Source: Bosea sp. (in: a-proteobacteria) (lineage in GTDB: Bacteria; Pseudomonadota; Alphaproteobacteria; Rhizobiales; Beijerinckiaceae). Taken from it: a DNA stretch of 64,000 bases. The position numbers were made by a program, and so were the translations under genes. Below the pieces are notes generated by a model that was given only the letters and a program-made list of their open reading frames with translations, was not told the DNA's origin and searched no databases. The DNA lies in NCBI GenBank assembly GCA_023910605.1, contig JAAVVV010000001.1, positions 672,698 to 736,697 on the forward strand, written 5' to 3'. Positions 54,248 through 63,612 of this stretch are shown here, piece after piece. Every line of letters begins with the position of its first letter. Position 1 is the stretch's first letter.

Positions 54248-55485
54248 CGCTCCTCCGATACGCGAATGGATGTGCCGGATCCGCCACCGTCGCCGGAGCG
54301 CACCGCGTGGGCGACCGTCGAGACGCCATGGCTCATGCTCTGCGCTCGCTTCATCCGCTTCGCCCAGGCGGGCGGACCGTCTGAAGCAGAAGACGCGGAT
54401 GCCGATGACGTACCGCCCATCGCGGCTGCACGGCCGGCGGCATAGCTGTCGCCCAGGCTGCGTCCTGCAGCGCGCAAGGGGCTGGCGACCGCAGAACCGG
54501 CGGCCTGCGCAACTCCGACGCTGCCACCGACGGTCGCTCCGCCGGCGAGATAGGCCCCGCCACGCGCAGCGCCACTGATGGCGCCGGCGCCAAGTCGGGC
54601 TGCGCCGGCTGCCGCGGCTCCACCTGCGACCACGGCGCCGCCTGCAGCGAGGCCGGTTCCGACAGCGGCGCCTGCCCCAAGCTGCGGGCCGCCAGAGATC
54701 AGACCGTTGGCGATGCCGGGCCCGAAGATGCCGAGGCCGAGCAGCGCGAGCGCGGCCAGCACGATGGCCATGGCGTCTTCGATCGTCGGTTGCGCCCCGT
54801 TGAAGCCGCGCGTGAACTCGGAAAACAGCGTCGAGCCGATGCCGACAATAACGGCGAGCACCAGCACCTTGACGCCCGAGGCCACGACATTGCCAAGCAC
54901 GCGCTCGGCGAGGAAGGCGGTCTTGCCGAAGAGCCCAAAGGGCACGAGCACGAAGCCCGCAAGGGTCGTCAGCTTGAACTCGATCAGCGTGACGAAGAGC
55001 TGGATCGCGAGCACGAAGAAGGAGAGCAGGACGATCGCCCAGGCGAACATCAGGATCGCGATCTGGATGAAGTTCTGGAAAAAGGAGATGTAGCCCATCA
55101 GACCGGAGATGGATTCGAGCAGCGGCCGTCCGGCCTCGATGCCGACCTGCGCGACGCGGCCGGGCTGCAGCAATTGCTGCGCGGTGATGGACGACCCCGA
55201 GGCCTGAAGGCCCAAACCGGAGAAGGAATCGAAGATGATCTGCGCGAGGAAGTTCCAGTTGCCGATGATGTAGGCGAAGACGCCGACAAAGAGCGTCTTC
55301 TTGATGAGCCGCGCGATGATGTCGTCATCCGCGCCCCAGGCCCAGAACAGCGCTGCCAGCGTCACGTCGATGACGATGAGGGTCGCGGCCAGAAAAGCCA
55401 CCTCACCGCCAAGCAGACCGAACCCTGAGTCGATGTAGCGGGTGAAGACCTCGAGAAAGCGTTCGATGACGCCGGTGCCGTTCAT
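54244..55485 (-). CDS. trbL: TrbL/VirB6 family conjugal transfer protein
   Basis: A 413-residue inner-membrane protein with about six helices in the first 290 residues and a Gly/Ala/Ser-rich cytoplasmic tail (about 295-413) of low complexity. GVIERFLEVFTRYIDSGFGLLGGEV is a typical start. TrbL is thought to form the inner part of the DNA path. It overlaps trbF and the trbK-like gene by four bases each. Confidence 0.92.
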   Translation of the reverse strand: MNGTGVIERFLEVFTRYIDSGFGLLGGEVAFLAATLIVIDVTLAALFWAWGADDDIIARLIKKTLFVGVFAYIIGNWNFLAQIIFDSFSGLGLQASGSSITAQQLLQPGRVAQVGIEAGRPLLESISGLMGYISFFQNFIQIAILMFAWAIVLLSFFVLAIQLFVTLIEFKLTTLAGFVLVPFGLFGKTAFLAERVLGNVVASGVKVLVLAVIVGIGSTLFSEFTRGFNGAQPTIEDAMAIVLAALALLGLGIFGPGIANGLISGGPQLGAGAAVGTGLAAGGAVVAGGAAAAGAARLGAGAISGAARGGAYLAGGATVGGSVGVAQAAGSAVASPLRAAGRSLGDSYAAGRAAAMGGTSSASASSASDGPPAWAKRMKRAQSMSHGVSTVAHAVRSGDGGGSGTSIRVSEER

Positions 55486-55763
55486 GGCCGCGCCTCCGAT
55501 TGTCCCGGATCGAGGCCGAGGAAGCGGCGGCGATGTTCGGTCCAGGCGCGGCGGCAGGCGTCATCCTGCAGCGCTGCCTCGCCCATGGCGGCGCAGCGCG
55601 CGACCTCGGCGGTCAGCGGATCGGTCGATGGCAAGGTGGAGGACCTGACGGACTGCTCGGCCTCGTCCGGCCCGCGGGTCGCTTGGATCGCGGCCAGCAC
55701 GATCACCGCCGCGGCGAATGCGCCGGCGACGATACGCAGAAGGGTCTGACCGCCGATCCGCAT
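55482..55763 (-). CDS. TrbK-like putative entry exclusion protein (TrbK-alt)
   Basis: A 93-residue protein with an N-terminal membrane anchor (about residues 8-26) and a small domain with two cysteines (ARCAAMG and DDACRRAWTEHRRRFLG) that may pair. This CxnC and AWxxHRxRF pattern at this place, between trbJ and trbL, is that of the alternative TrbK group, which blocks entry of the same element into its host. Confidence 0.85.
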   Translation of the reverse strand: MRIGGQTLLRIVAGAFAAAVIVLAAIQATRGPDEAEQSVRSSTLPSTDPLTAEVARCAAMGEAALQDDACRRAWTEHRRRFLGLDPGQSEARP

Positions 55764-55773
55764 CGGTGCCGCC

Positions 55774-56541
55774 TCAGTTGCCGTAGAACATGCGGGCGGA
55801 ACCGGCCTGATGGCCGCCGCCGGGTGCGAGGAAGCGGCGGAGTTGCTCGCGCGCCTGTTCCTCGCCGCTGGCGATCCGCGCGGCTTCGAGCGCCTGCGCC
55901 CGGCCCTGCGCCGCCATCAGCGCCGTGAGGTCGGCGAGTTGCTGGGTCTGGAGTGCGACCAACTGGTTGCCGGCTTGGGTGGCCTGAAGCGCACCGGTTG
56001 CGCCCTGGCTGCGGGCGACGAGCGCATCCATCTCACCCCGCATGGTCGAGAGATTGCCGACCACGGTCGCTTGCGTCTTGAGAGCATCCTCGAAGCCTGC
56101 CATCGACGTGCGCCAGCGTTCGCGCGCTCCATCGATCATCTGCGCGGCCGATCCCGCACCTGCGCCTGCGCCATATCCGGACTGGAAGGCGCGCTCGATA
56201 TCGGTCACCTGATAGGCAAGGCGCTGGGCCTGGCCGAGCAACTGCTGGGTGCGCTGGAGCGATTGCTGGAGCCGCTGGATCGACGAGTATGGCAGGCTTG
56301 CAAGATTGCGGGCCTGATTGATCAGCATCTGCGCCTGGTTCTGCAACGACTGGATCTGGTTGTTGATCTGGTCGAGCGCCCTGGCGGCCGAGAGAAGATT
56401 CTCGGCATGGTTCCACGGGTCGTAGACGACGCGCGCGTGAGCGGGCGACGTAACGATCAGCGTCGGCGTGGCCATGCCGGCGAGGGTTGCGCAGCCGAGA
56501 AGCGCGGCGCGTAGCGGGCGGGCGAAGGGTCGCGGGATCAT
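55774..56541 (-). CDS. trbJ: TrbJ/VirB5 family conjugal transfer protein
   Basis: A 255-residue secreted protein: signal peptide to about residue 37 (TSPAHARVVYDP follows) and a long helical domain rich in Gln (INNQIQSLQNQAQMLINQARNL), as in TrbJ. It contributes to the pilus tip or to pilus assembly. It overlaps trbE by four bases. Confidence 0.92.
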   Translation of the reverse strand: MIPRPFARPLRAALLGCATLAGMATPTLIVTSPAHARVVYDPWNHAENLLSAARALDQINNQIQSLQNQAQMLINQARNLASLPYSSIQRLQQSLQRTQQLLGQAQRLAYQVTDIERAFQSGYGAGAGAGSAAQMIDGARERWRTSMAGFEDALKTQATVVGNLSTMRGEMDALVARSQGATGALQATQAGNQLVALQTQQLADLTALMAAQGRAQALEAARIASGEEQAREQLRRFLAPGGGHQAGSARMFYGN

Positions 56542-58991
56542 GGGGGTGTCTCCTCCAAGGTCTGGATTGGGGCGGGGATGGGCAGCATCTCGGCGGCCCA
56601 GGTCAGGCCGCGCCGCTCGAGCCAGGCGCGCGCGAAGCCGGAGCGGCCATGGCGCATGAGGGTTTCGGCGATGGCCGTCTGATCGGTCTTCGAGGACGCT
56701 GCGCAGAAGGCGAGCGCGACCTCCGACAGGCCGAGTTCGAACAGACGGTTTCCGCGGCGGGACTGCGCGTAGTACTCGCGCTTCGGGGTTGCACGGCTGA
56801 CGATCTCGATCTGACGGTCGTTCAGCCCGAAGCGCCGGTAGATGGCGGCGATCTGAGGTTCAAGTGCGCGCTCGTTCGGCAGGAACACCCGGGTTGGGCA
56901 GCTCTCGACGATCGCGGGCGCAATGGCCGAGCCCTCGATGTCGGACAGCGACTGGGTGGCAAAAATGACCGAAGCGTTCTTCTTGCGCAGCGTCTTCAGC
57001 CATTCCTTCAACTGTGCGCCGAAGGTTGCGTCGTCGAGCGCGAGCCAGCCTTCATCGACAATGAGCAAGGTCGGCCGCCCGTCGAGCCGCCGGCCGATAG
57101 CGTGGAAGAGATAGGCCAGCACGGCGGGCGCGGCGGCCGTTCCGATCAGGCCTTCCGTCTCGAACGCCTGAACGTCTGCTTCGCCCAGCCGCTCGACCTC
57201 CGCGTCCATCAGCCGGCCCCATGGCCCGGCGAGGGTGTAGGGCTCGAGCGCACGCTTCAGCGCCTGGCTCTGCAAAAGCACGGCAAGGCCGGTCAGCGTG
57301 CGCTCATGCACGGGTGCCGAGGCGAGGCTCGACAGCGCCGACCAGACGAGATCCTTCGCGACCGGATCGACGGTGACGCCTTCGCGGGTCAGGACACCCG
57401 CGATCCACTCGGCCGCCCAGGCGCGCTCGTCGGGCTCGTCGATGCGGGAGAGCGGCTGCAACGCCACGGGTTCGGCTGCGGCATCGGCCAGCGCGCCGCC
57501 GAGATCGTGCCAGTCGCCGCCCATGGCCAAGGCAGCCGCGCGGATCGAGCCGCCGAAGTCGAATGCGAAGACCTGAGCCGCATCGTAGCGGCGGAACTGC
57601 AGCGCCAAGAGCGCAAGCAGCACGGACTTGCCTGCGCCAGTCGGACCGACGATGAGCGTGTGGCCGACGTCGCCGACATGCAGCGAGAAGCGGAACGGGG
57701 TCGCGCCTTCGGTCTTGGCGAAAAAGAGCGGCGGGCCGTTCAGATGGTCGTTCCGCTCAGGTCCTGCCCACAGCGCGGAGATCGGCGCGATGTGTGCAAG
57801 GTTCAGCGTCGAGATCGGCGGCTGGCGGACGTTGGCGTAGAGATGACCGGGCACGCCGCCGAGCCAGGCCTCGATCGCATTCACTCCTTCCCGGATCACC
57901 GTGAAGTCGCGCGCCTGGATGACCTTTTCGACCAGCCGCAGCTTCTCGTCGGCCGCGCGCGCATCCTCGTCGAACACGCAGACGGTCGCAGTAACATAAG
58001 CCCAGCCAGCGATATCGGCGCCCAGTTCTTGCAACGCCTCGTCAGCGTCTGCGGCCTTGTTGGCGGCGTCTGAGTCGAGCAGCACGCTCGACTCGTTGGT
58101 CATGATCTCCTTGAGGATCGCGGCGATCGACTTGCGCTTGGCGAACCACTGCCGGCGCACCCGCCCGATCAGGCGGCCGGCGTCGGTTTTGTCGAGGCAG
58201 ATAGCCCGCGTCGACCAGCGATATTCAAAGGCGAGCGAATTCAGATCATCGAGCACGCCCGGATAGGTCGCGCTCGGAAAGCCGAGCACGGTCAGCACCC
58301 GCAGATGCTGGTAGCCGAGCCGCGGGCCGAGCCCCCCGATCAGCGGCTCGTCCGCGAGCAGCGCGTCGAGATGCATTGGCGTTTCGGGCACCCGCACCGC
58401 GTGGCGGCGCGTCGAGACGGTCGAGTGCAGATAGGTCAGCGTCTCGGTGTCGGTGAGCCACTCGGCCTCCGGCACGAAGGCCTCGATCAGGTCAAGCACG
58501 CGGCTCGTGCGGTCGATGAAGCCGCGCAGCGCCTCGCGTCCATCCGCGCCGCCGTCGTCGGCCTGGCCCTCGTAGAGCCAGCTTTCCGCGCGCTGCACGT
58601 CGTCGGCGGGCGGCAACCAGACGAAGGTCAACACATACCGGCTCTCGAAATGTGAGCCAGCCTCTTCGAACTGCGCGCGGCGTTCCGCATCAACAAGCTC
58701 GGAGACCGGATCGGGAAACCGGCTTGACGGATAGCCCCGGGCCGGCACGCGCTGCGCTTCGGCGAAGATCGTCCAGCCGGAGCCGAGACGGCGCAGCGCG
58801 TTGTTTAGGCGCGCCGCGGTGGCGGCGAGTTCGGCCGGCGTCGCCGAATCGAGATCGGGGCCGCGGAACCGGGCGCTGCGCTGGAACGAGCCGTCCTTGT
58901 TGAGCACAATGCCGGGCGCGACGAGCGCTGCCCATGGCAGAAAGTCGGCCAGCGTCTGCGGCGTCTTCCGATACTCGGCGAGGTTCAGCAT
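56538..58991 (-). CDS. trbE: TrbE/VirB4 conjugal transfer ATPase
   Basis: An 817-residue AAA+-like ATPase powering pilus assembly and substrate transfer. N-terminal CagE/TrbE domain, Walker A GPTGAGKSVLLALL near residue 448, Walker B LLIVDEGWLAL near 642, and FATQSLSDIEGSAIAPAIVE with the Arg-finger region. The ATG at 58991 (MLNLAEYRKTPQTLADFLPW) is the family start; a longer frame to 59144 covers trbD. No frameshift is seen, so the motor appears intact. Confidence 0.95.
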   Translation of the reverse strand: MLNLAEYRKTPQTLADFLPWAALVAPGIVLNKDGSFQRSARFRGPDLDSATPAELAATAARLNNALRRLGSGWTIFAEAQRVPARGYPSSRFPDPVSELVDAERRAQFEEAGSHFESRYVLTFVWLPPADDVQRAESWLYEGQADDGGADGREALRGFIDRTSRVLDLIEAFVPEAEWLTDTETLTYLHSTVSTRRHAVRVPETPMHLDALLADEPLIGGLGPRLGYQHLRVLTVLGFPSATYPGVLDDLNSLAFEYRWSTRAICLDKTDAGRLIGRVRRQWFAKRKSIAAILKEIMTNESSVLLDSDAANKAADADEALQELGADIAGWAYVTATVCVFDEDARAADEKLRLVEKVIQARDFTVIREGVNAIEAWLGGVPGHLYANVRQPPISTLNLAHIAPISALWAGPERNDHLNGPPLFFAKTEGATPFRFSLHVGDVGHTLIVGPTGAGKSVLLALLALQFRRYDAAQVFAFDFGGSIRAAALAMGGDWHDLGGALADAAAEPVALQPLSRIDEPDERAWAAEWIAGVLTREGVTVDPVAKDLVWSALSSLASAPVHERTLTGLAVLLQSQALKRALEPYTLAGPWGRLMDAEVERLGEADVQAFETEGLIGTAAAPAVLAYLFHAIGRRLDGRPTLLIVDEGWLALDDATFGAQLKEWLKTLRKKNASVIFATQSLSDIEGSAIAPAIVESCPTRVFLPNERALEPQIAAIYRRFGLNDRQIEIVSRATPKREYYAQSRRGNRLFELGLSEVALAFCAASSKTDQTAIAETLMRHGRSGFARAWLERRGLTWAAEMLPIPAPIQTLEETPP

Positions 58992-59004
58992 CGAGGCGCC
59001 TCCC

Positions 59005-59277
59005 TCACGTCCGGAAATGCGCCGGGTAGCGCAGATGGCGACGTACGACCTCGACGAACTGGGCGTCGCGCTTTGCGGCCCAGACGGCTGCAAGGTGGCC
59101 AAGGAGACCGATGACCAGCCCGGCGATCCAGAGACGCAGGCCAAGCCCGATCGCGGCGGCGAGCGTGCCGTTGGCGATGGCGACCGCGCGCGGCGCGCCA
59201 GCCAGCAGGATCGGCTCGATCAGCGCGCGATGGACGGGCGCAGAGAAGCCAGGCACGGGATCGTCAGGCCGCAGCAT
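59005..59277 (-). CDS. trbD: TrbD/VirB3 family conjugal transfer protein
   Basis: A 90-residue inner-membrane protein with two helices (about 27-45 and 48-66) and the typical N-terminal PVPGFSAPVHRALIEPILLAGAPR. ATG 59277 shares one base with the trbC stop. It is shorter than the open frame to 59646, which runs over trbC. Confidence 0.9.
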   Translation of the reverse strand: MLRPDDPVPGFSAPVHRALIEPILLAGAPRAVAIANGTLAAAIGLGLRLWIAGLVIGLLGHLAAVWAAKRDAQFVEVVRRHLRYPAHFRT

Positions 59278-59597
59278 CAGACCAGCGCTCCGCCGCCGAA
59301 GGAGAAGAAGGACAGAAAGAAGCTCGACGCCGCGAAGGCGATCGACAGACCGAACACGATCTGGACGAGCCGGCGCGCCCCGCCCGAGGTGTCGCCGAAG
59401 GCGAGCGTCAGGCCGGTGATGATGATGATGATCACCGCGATGATCTTGGCGACCGGTCCCTCGACAGATTCCAGCACCTGCTGGAGCGGCTGCTCCCACG
59501 GCATGTTGGAGCCTGCCGCGTGGGCGGGCGCGGCGAGCACGAGGCAGGTGATGCAGGCGGTCACGGCCGACAGCCGCGCACGAAGGGACAAGGTCAT
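59277..59597 (-). CDS. trbC: TrbC/VirB2 family pilin
   Basis: A 106-residue pilin precursor: signal peptide cleaved near AHAAG (residue 28), followed by two hydrophobic helices (about 50-66 and 76-100, with the FASSFFLSFFSFGGG-like end). TrbC-type pilins are cyclised in some systems. Overlaps trbB by four bases. Confidence 0.9.
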   Translation of the reverse strand: MTLSLRARLSAVTACITCLVLAAPAHAAGSNMPWEQPLQQVLESVEGPVAKIIAVIIIIITGLTLAFGDTSGGARRLVQIVFGLSIAFAASSFFLSFFSFGGGALV

Positions 59598-60577
59598 GGA
59601 CGGTCTCCGGTTGAAACGAAAACGGGGTCTTCGAGGGCGTAATCACCGGCGGCGTTAAGGCCGCTCACCGCGGCGAGTTCCGCGAGGCGGCGGTCGGCCC
59701 CACGGCCCGCCAGCACGGCGATGAGTTGAATCGTCTCCGCAATCAGCGCGCGCGGCACGGTGACCACAGTCTCCTGGATCAGCTGCTCCATCCGGCGGAG
59801 CGCGCCGAGCGCCGAGCCGGCGTGGATGGTGCCGACGCCGCCGGGATGGCCGGTGCCCCAGGCCTTCAGAAGGTCGAGCGCCTCGGCCCCGCGCACTTCC
59901 CCGATCGGGATGCGGTCCGGCCGCAGGCGCAGTGCGCGGCGCACGAGTTCGGAGAGCGAGGCGACGCCGTCCTTGGTGCGCAGCGCGACGAGGTTCGGCG
60001 CGCGGCACTGGAGTTCGCGCGTGTCTTCGATCAGCACCACCCGGCCGCCCTCATGGGCGATCTCGGCGAGAAGCGCATTCGTCAGCGTCGTTTTGCCGGT
60101 CGAGGTGCCGCCGGCGACAAGGATGTTCTTGCGGGCCGCGACGGCCGCGCGCAGCACGGAGGCCTGATCGGCGTGCATGACGCCGCCCGCGACGTAGTCG
60201 TCGAGCGTGAACACCGCAACGGCGGGTTTGCGGATGGCGAAGGCCGGTCCGGCCACGACGGGCGGCAGGAGGCCTTCGAACCGCTCCCCCGTCTCGGGCA
60301 GTTCGGCGGAGACGCAAGGCCGCTCGGCATGGACCTCGACGCCGACATGGTGCGCGATCAGCCGGATGATCCGTTCGCCGTCGGCACGGGACAGGCGATG
60401 CCCGGTCTCGGTGAGGCCCGTGGTCAACCGGTCAATCCAGAGCCGCCCGTCCGGGTTCAGCATCACCTCGACGACCGCCGGCTCCTCGAGCCACGCCGCG
60501 ATCGCCGGCCCGAACGCGGTGCGCAGCATCCGCGCGCCGCGCGCACTGGTGAGCTCTTTCAGCGGATGAAGCGACAT
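59594..60577 (-). CDS. trbB: TrbB/VirB11 family conjugal transfer ATPase
   Basis: A 327-residue hexameric ATPase. N-terminal domain with [16 protein letters not shown], Walker [17 protein letters not shown] near residue 155-170, Asp box [10 protein letters not shown], Walker [13 protein letters not shown] and His box GTIHAGS, all in order, so it is intact. ATG 60577 is used (after GAGGGACGG); eight residues of upstream frame are ignored. In related elements traG and a ribbon-helix-helix gene precede trbB; here the next 275 bases hold no gene and then the recombinase begins. Confidence 0.94.
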   Translation of the reverse strand: MSLHPLKELTSARGARMLRTAFGPAIAAWLEEPAVVEVMLNPDGRLWIDRLTTGLTETGHRLSRADGERIIRLIAHHVGVEVHAERPCVSAELPETGERFEGLLPPVVAGPAFAIRKPAVAVFTLDDYVAGGVMHADQASVLRAAVAARKNILVAGGTSTGKTTLTNALLAEIAHEGGRVVLIEDTRELQCRAPNLVALRTKDGVASLSELVRRALRLRPDRIPIGEVRGAEALDLLKAWGTGHPGGVGTIHAGSALGALRRMEQLIQETVVTVPRALIAETIQLIAVLAGRGADRRLAELAAVSGLNAAGDYALEDPVFVSTGDRP

Positions 60578-60726
60578 GACCGTCCCTCGCGAGGGCCGCA
60601 TCGCGGAAATCGCGAACGCGGGCGGGGACGATCAATGAGCGGCTGGACCGAAGCGGATCAACAAGGGATCAAGAGGCGTAGGGATCTGGCGAAGAAAGGC
60701 AGGCGGAGGGGTGGGTCCGCTTCGCG

Positions 60727-60745
60727 CCGCCATGCACGAACCCGC
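60727..60745 (-). repeat. Left inverted repeat of the recombinase/IS91-like module
   Basis: On the minus strand this is GCGGGTTCGTGCATGGCGG, matching 63251-63269 on the plus strand at 17 of 19 positions. It lies between trbB and the recombinase. A GC hairpin (60741-60753) overlaps it. Confidence 0.6.
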
Positions 60746-60852
60746 TTCGCGGGATGGGCACTCGTGTGGGCGTTCTGTGCTGCTTGTTGAGGTTTTGGCG
60801 CTCTGATTCTGCCGCGTGATCATGGGGTTCCTTCAACAATGAGGAACTTGCC

Positions 60853-61794
60853 ATGGACAGGATCTCGAACGACACACCGGTCAGCCCGCTTCGGCAGCGC
60901 ATGCAGGACGACATGCTGATGCGAGGCCTGGGTTCGCATACCCGCCAGGATTACATCCGCCACGTCCGTGCCTTCGCGGCTTTCATCCGGCGCTCGCCGG
61001 ATACGGCAACGGTGGACGATGTTCGCCGTTTCCAGCTTCAGCAGCATGAGAGCGGCATCGGCGTCGCCACCATCAACTCCGCGGTCTCGGCCTTGCGGTT
61101 CCTGTTTGCTGTCACGCTCGGCCGGCGCGATCTCGCGCGCAGCCTTGTGGTGACCCGCTTTCACCGCAAGCTCCCCGACGTCCTCAGCGTTGAAGAGGTT
61201 GCCCGGCTGCTCGAAGCCGCGCCGGGCCTCAAGTACAAGGCTGCGCTGAGCGTGGCCTATGGCGCGGGCTTGCGGGTCTCGGAGGTCGCGCATCTCAAGA
61301 TCGACGATATCGACAGCACCCGCATGCTGATCCGCATCGAGCAGGGCAAGGGCCGCAAGGATCGCAATGCGATGCTCTCGCCGCATCTTCTGGACCTGCT
61401 TCGCCTGTGGTGGCGCGAGGGCAAGCGACGCGGCGTGATGTTGCCCCATGGCTGGCTGTTCCCCGGGCAAGGCCGCACGGAGCCGATCTCGACCCGGCAA
61501 CTCCATCGCGCGGTTCAGGAAGCGGCCGAGCGAGCCGGGATCCGCAAGCGCGTCAGTCCGCACACCTTGCGGCACAGCTTTGCAACGCATCTTCTGGAAC
61601 AGGATGTCGATATCCGCGTCATCCAGGTGCTGCTCGGCCATACCAAGCTCGAGACGACCGCGCTTTACACCAAGGTCTCGACCCGGACGATCCAGGCCGT
61701 GGCGAGCCCGCTCGAGCATCTCATGGCGCTGATGGAGGGCAAGCGGATCGAGGAAGGCAGAGCCCCGATGAGACTGGGGAAGCCCGACGGCTGA
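60853..61794 (+). CDS. Tyrosine-type site-specific recombinase associated with an IS91-like element
   Basis: A 313-residue XerC-like recombinase. N-terminal SAM-like domain (residues about 12-95), then the catalytic set: Arg in GAGLRVSEVAHL (near 140), Lys in GKGRKDR (near 165), HTLRHSFATHLLE (near 237), LLGHTKLETTALYTKV with the nucleophilic Tyr near 273. All six residues are visible. It is followed five bases later by the HUH transposase, an arrangement seen in several IS91-related elements, where such recombinases travel with the transposase. It is not a typical phage integrase next to an att site. Confidence 0.92.
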   Translation: MDRISNDTPVSPLRQRMQDDMLMRGLGSHTRQDYIRHVRAFAAFIRRSPDTATVDDVRRFQLQQHESGIGVATINSAVSALRFLFAVTLGRRDLARSLVVTRFHRKLPDVLSVEEVARLLEAAPGLKYKAALSVAYGAGLRVSEVAHLKIDDIDSTRMLIRIEQGKGRKDRNAMLSPHLLDLLRLWWREGKRRGVMLPHGWLFPGQGRTEPISTRQLHRAVQEAAERAGIRKRVSPHTLRHSFATHLLEQDVDIRVIQVLLGHTKLETTALYTKVSTRTIQAVASPLEHLMALMEGKRIEEGRAPMRLGKPDG

Positions 61795-61798
61795 GGCC

Positions 61799-63007
61799 AT
61801 GTCGGCCTCGCTCGAGGTCGCCGATATCTTCCGCAGCGCTGGCCCTGCCTATCGGGCAGACCATGCCGGGCATCTCGGCCTCGACCAGCTCAAGGTGATG
61901 TCGGCGATCGAGACCTGCCGCACCGCCGCGCTCGGAGGCCATGTCGAGGCCTGCGATGATTGCGGGCATCGGCGCATCGCCTACAACTCCTGCCGCAACC
62001 GACACTGCCCCAAGTGTCAGGGGGCGGCCGCACGCACCTGGCTTGCCGAGCGTGAAGCCGACCTGCTGCCCGTCGGCTACTTCCATGTCGTCTTCACCCT
62101 GCCGGCCGAGATCGGCGAGATCGCCTTCCACAACAAGGCGCCGGTCTATGACCTGCTGTTCCGGGCCGCCTCGGAGACGATGCTGACGATTGCCGCCGAC
62201 CCGAAGCATCTCGGCGCCAGGATCGGCATCACGGCGGTGCTTCACACATGGGGCTCGGCCATGACCCATCACCCGCATCTGCACATGATCGTGCCGGGTG
62301 GCGGCGTCAGCCCGGATCGAACACGCTGGATCTCCTCGCGCCCGGCCTTCCTCCTGCCGGTGCGCGTCCTCGGCATGCTGTTCCGGCGTCTCTTCCTCGA
62401 TGGCCTGCTGGCCCTGCATCGCACAGGCAAGCTCAGGTTCTATGGCGCGCTGGCGAACCTCAATGACCCGCGCTTGTTCCAGCGTCATCTCGCGCCGATC
62501 GGCAAGAAGCGCTGGGTCGTCTATGCCAAGCCGCCTTTTGCCGGGCCCGAAGCCGTGCTCGCCTATCTCGCCCGCTATACCCACCGCGTCGCGATCTCGA
62601 ACCGCCGCCTCATCACCCATGACGGGAACGGCGTCACCTTCCGCTACAAGGATTACCGTCGTGATGGCGCGGCCCGTCAACAGGTCATGACGCTCGCCAC
62701 CGACGAGTTCATCCGCCGCTTCCTGCTGCATACCCTGCCGCGTGGCTTCCATCGCATCCGCCATTATGGCCTGCTCGCAAGCACAACAAGGAAGGAGAGC
62801 CTCGTCCGCGCCCGTGCTCTTCTGGAGGTCGCGCCACGCGCCGAGCCGACCATGACGGCGGAGACCATCAACGCCGACCCGTCCGATCACCGCCCGCCTT
62901 GCCCCTGCTGCGGTGGCCGCATGAGCATCATCGAGATCATCACCCGTGCCTACCGATCGCGAGGGCCGCCGGCATCAGAACCATCCACCCGGGAGTGCTC
63001 GCCATGA
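61799..63007 (+). CDS. IS91 family HUH transposase
   Basis: A 402-residue rolling-circle transposase. N-terminal zinc-binding cysteines C52, C55, C65, C70 and C73 (CDDCGHRRIAYNSCRNRHCPKC in part), the HUH motif HPHLH at 158-162, and the catalytic Tyr260 in YLARYTHRVAISNRR. C-terminal CPCCGGRM zinc knuckle. It lacks a helicase domain, as expected for IS91. The ATG follows the recombinase stop by four bases, so the two are coupled. It is full length, so the element may be active. Confidence 0.94.
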   Translation: MSASLEVADIFRSAGPAYRADHAGHLGLDQLKVMSAIETCRTAALGGHVEACDDCGHRRIAYNSCRNRHCPKCQGAAARTWLAEREADLLPVGYFHVVFTLPAEIGEIAFHNKAPVYDLLFRAASETMLTIAADPKHLGARIGITAVLHTWGSAMTHHPHLHMIVPGGGVSPDRTRWISSRPAFLLPVRVLGMLFRRLFLDGLLALHRTGKLRFYGALANLNDPRLFQRHLAPIGKKRWVVYAKPPFAGPEAVLAYLARYTHRVAISNRRLITHDGNGVTFRYKDYRRDGAARQQVMTLATDEFIRRFLLHTLPRGFHRIRHYGLLASTTRKESLVRARALLEVAPRAEPTMTAETINADPSDHRPPCPCCGGRMSIIEIITRAYRSRGPPASEPSTRECSP

Positions 63008-63501
63008 CCCGGCATGGACAACGAGAAAGCCGCGCCACAGCACCAGCGCTTTGGCCGATGGAACCTCTTGTCGTTCACACGACCCACGATGCCGATGACA
63101 TGCAAATGCCCGCCTATCCGGGCCTCGGCAACAACGCCTGGTGGCGAAATGCGCAACCGGCCTCGGCATCCACGGGTTGCCGCGCCGCACGCACACCCAC
63201 CAAAGCCCAAGCCGAAATCATCAAATCCCCATAAAGCTCAGCTGCGGACCGCGGGTTCCTGCATGGGGGGCTTTCGTACGCCTACGGCACCCGAAACCCT
63301 TCACCATCTCGGCCACTGAGGCGACTTTGCTGTTTCCTGAAAGCGGACATTCCGAGTGCCGTGTGGCAGTTCTTTGTTGCGCCATAACTCTCCGTTCCGG
63401 TTACGGGCAGAACGCTGCTGCTGCGGACATTGGGAACCCAAGCCGAATGCAACTGCCGCCATTCCGGTCGCAGGCGCAGAGCGGCGATTGCGGAAATCTA
63501 G
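63008..63501. other. Non-coding 3' part of the IS91-like element
   Basis: Nearly 500 bases without a supported gene. It contains the right inverted repeat copy (63251-63269), a GGGGGGCTTTCGTACGCC segment next to it and two copies of GCGGACATT (near 63345 and 63425). The origin end of the element probably lies here. Confidence 0.5.
63251..63269 (+). repeat. Right inverted repeat of the recombinase/IS91-like module
   Basis: GCGGGTTCCTGCATGGGGG, inverted partner (17 of 19) of the repeat at 60727-60745, located 243 bases past the transposase stop. Confidence 0.6.
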
Positions 63502-63612
63502 CTGACGGCATTTCGGGTGATAAATGTTGCTTCATTGGTCATCCTCGGGGTTCGCACCTATGACACCATCAGGCGCGGCGCCGAGCATCTGGCGAAGCAA
63601 GGCCGGGCGTAG
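63502..63612 (+). pseudogene. C-terminal remnant of an unidentified gene, perhaps a permease
   Basis: Following an in-frame stop at 63499, the plus frame reads ...AFRVINVASLVILGVRTYD and ends TIRRGAEHLAKQGRA before TAG 63610. The hydrophobic segment followed by a basic tail looks like the end of a membrane transporter. It stops one base before the convergent glycosidase stop, as adjacent genuine genes would. The rest of the gene appears to have been cut off by the IS91-like element. Confidence 0.35.

Larger units (their letters stand above)
60700..63490 (+). mobile_element. IS91-like element with tyrosine recombinase (boundaries approximate)
   Basis: The recombinase and transposase pair, the flanking inverted repeat (60727-60745 with 63251-63269) and about 480 bases of non-coding DNA on the 3' side form one unit placed between trbB and the following chromosomal or element genes. 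IS91 elements end at an origin adjacent to GTTC or CTTG tetramers; I could not fix the ends from sequence alone. The unit replaces the place where traG and DNA processing genes are normally found. Confidence 0.6.

Noticed and set aside
60741..60753. GC hairpin upstream of the recombinase as a terminator
   Set aside because: Five-pair stem with a three-base loop and no T tract; it overlaps the inverted repeat and probably belongs to the element end.
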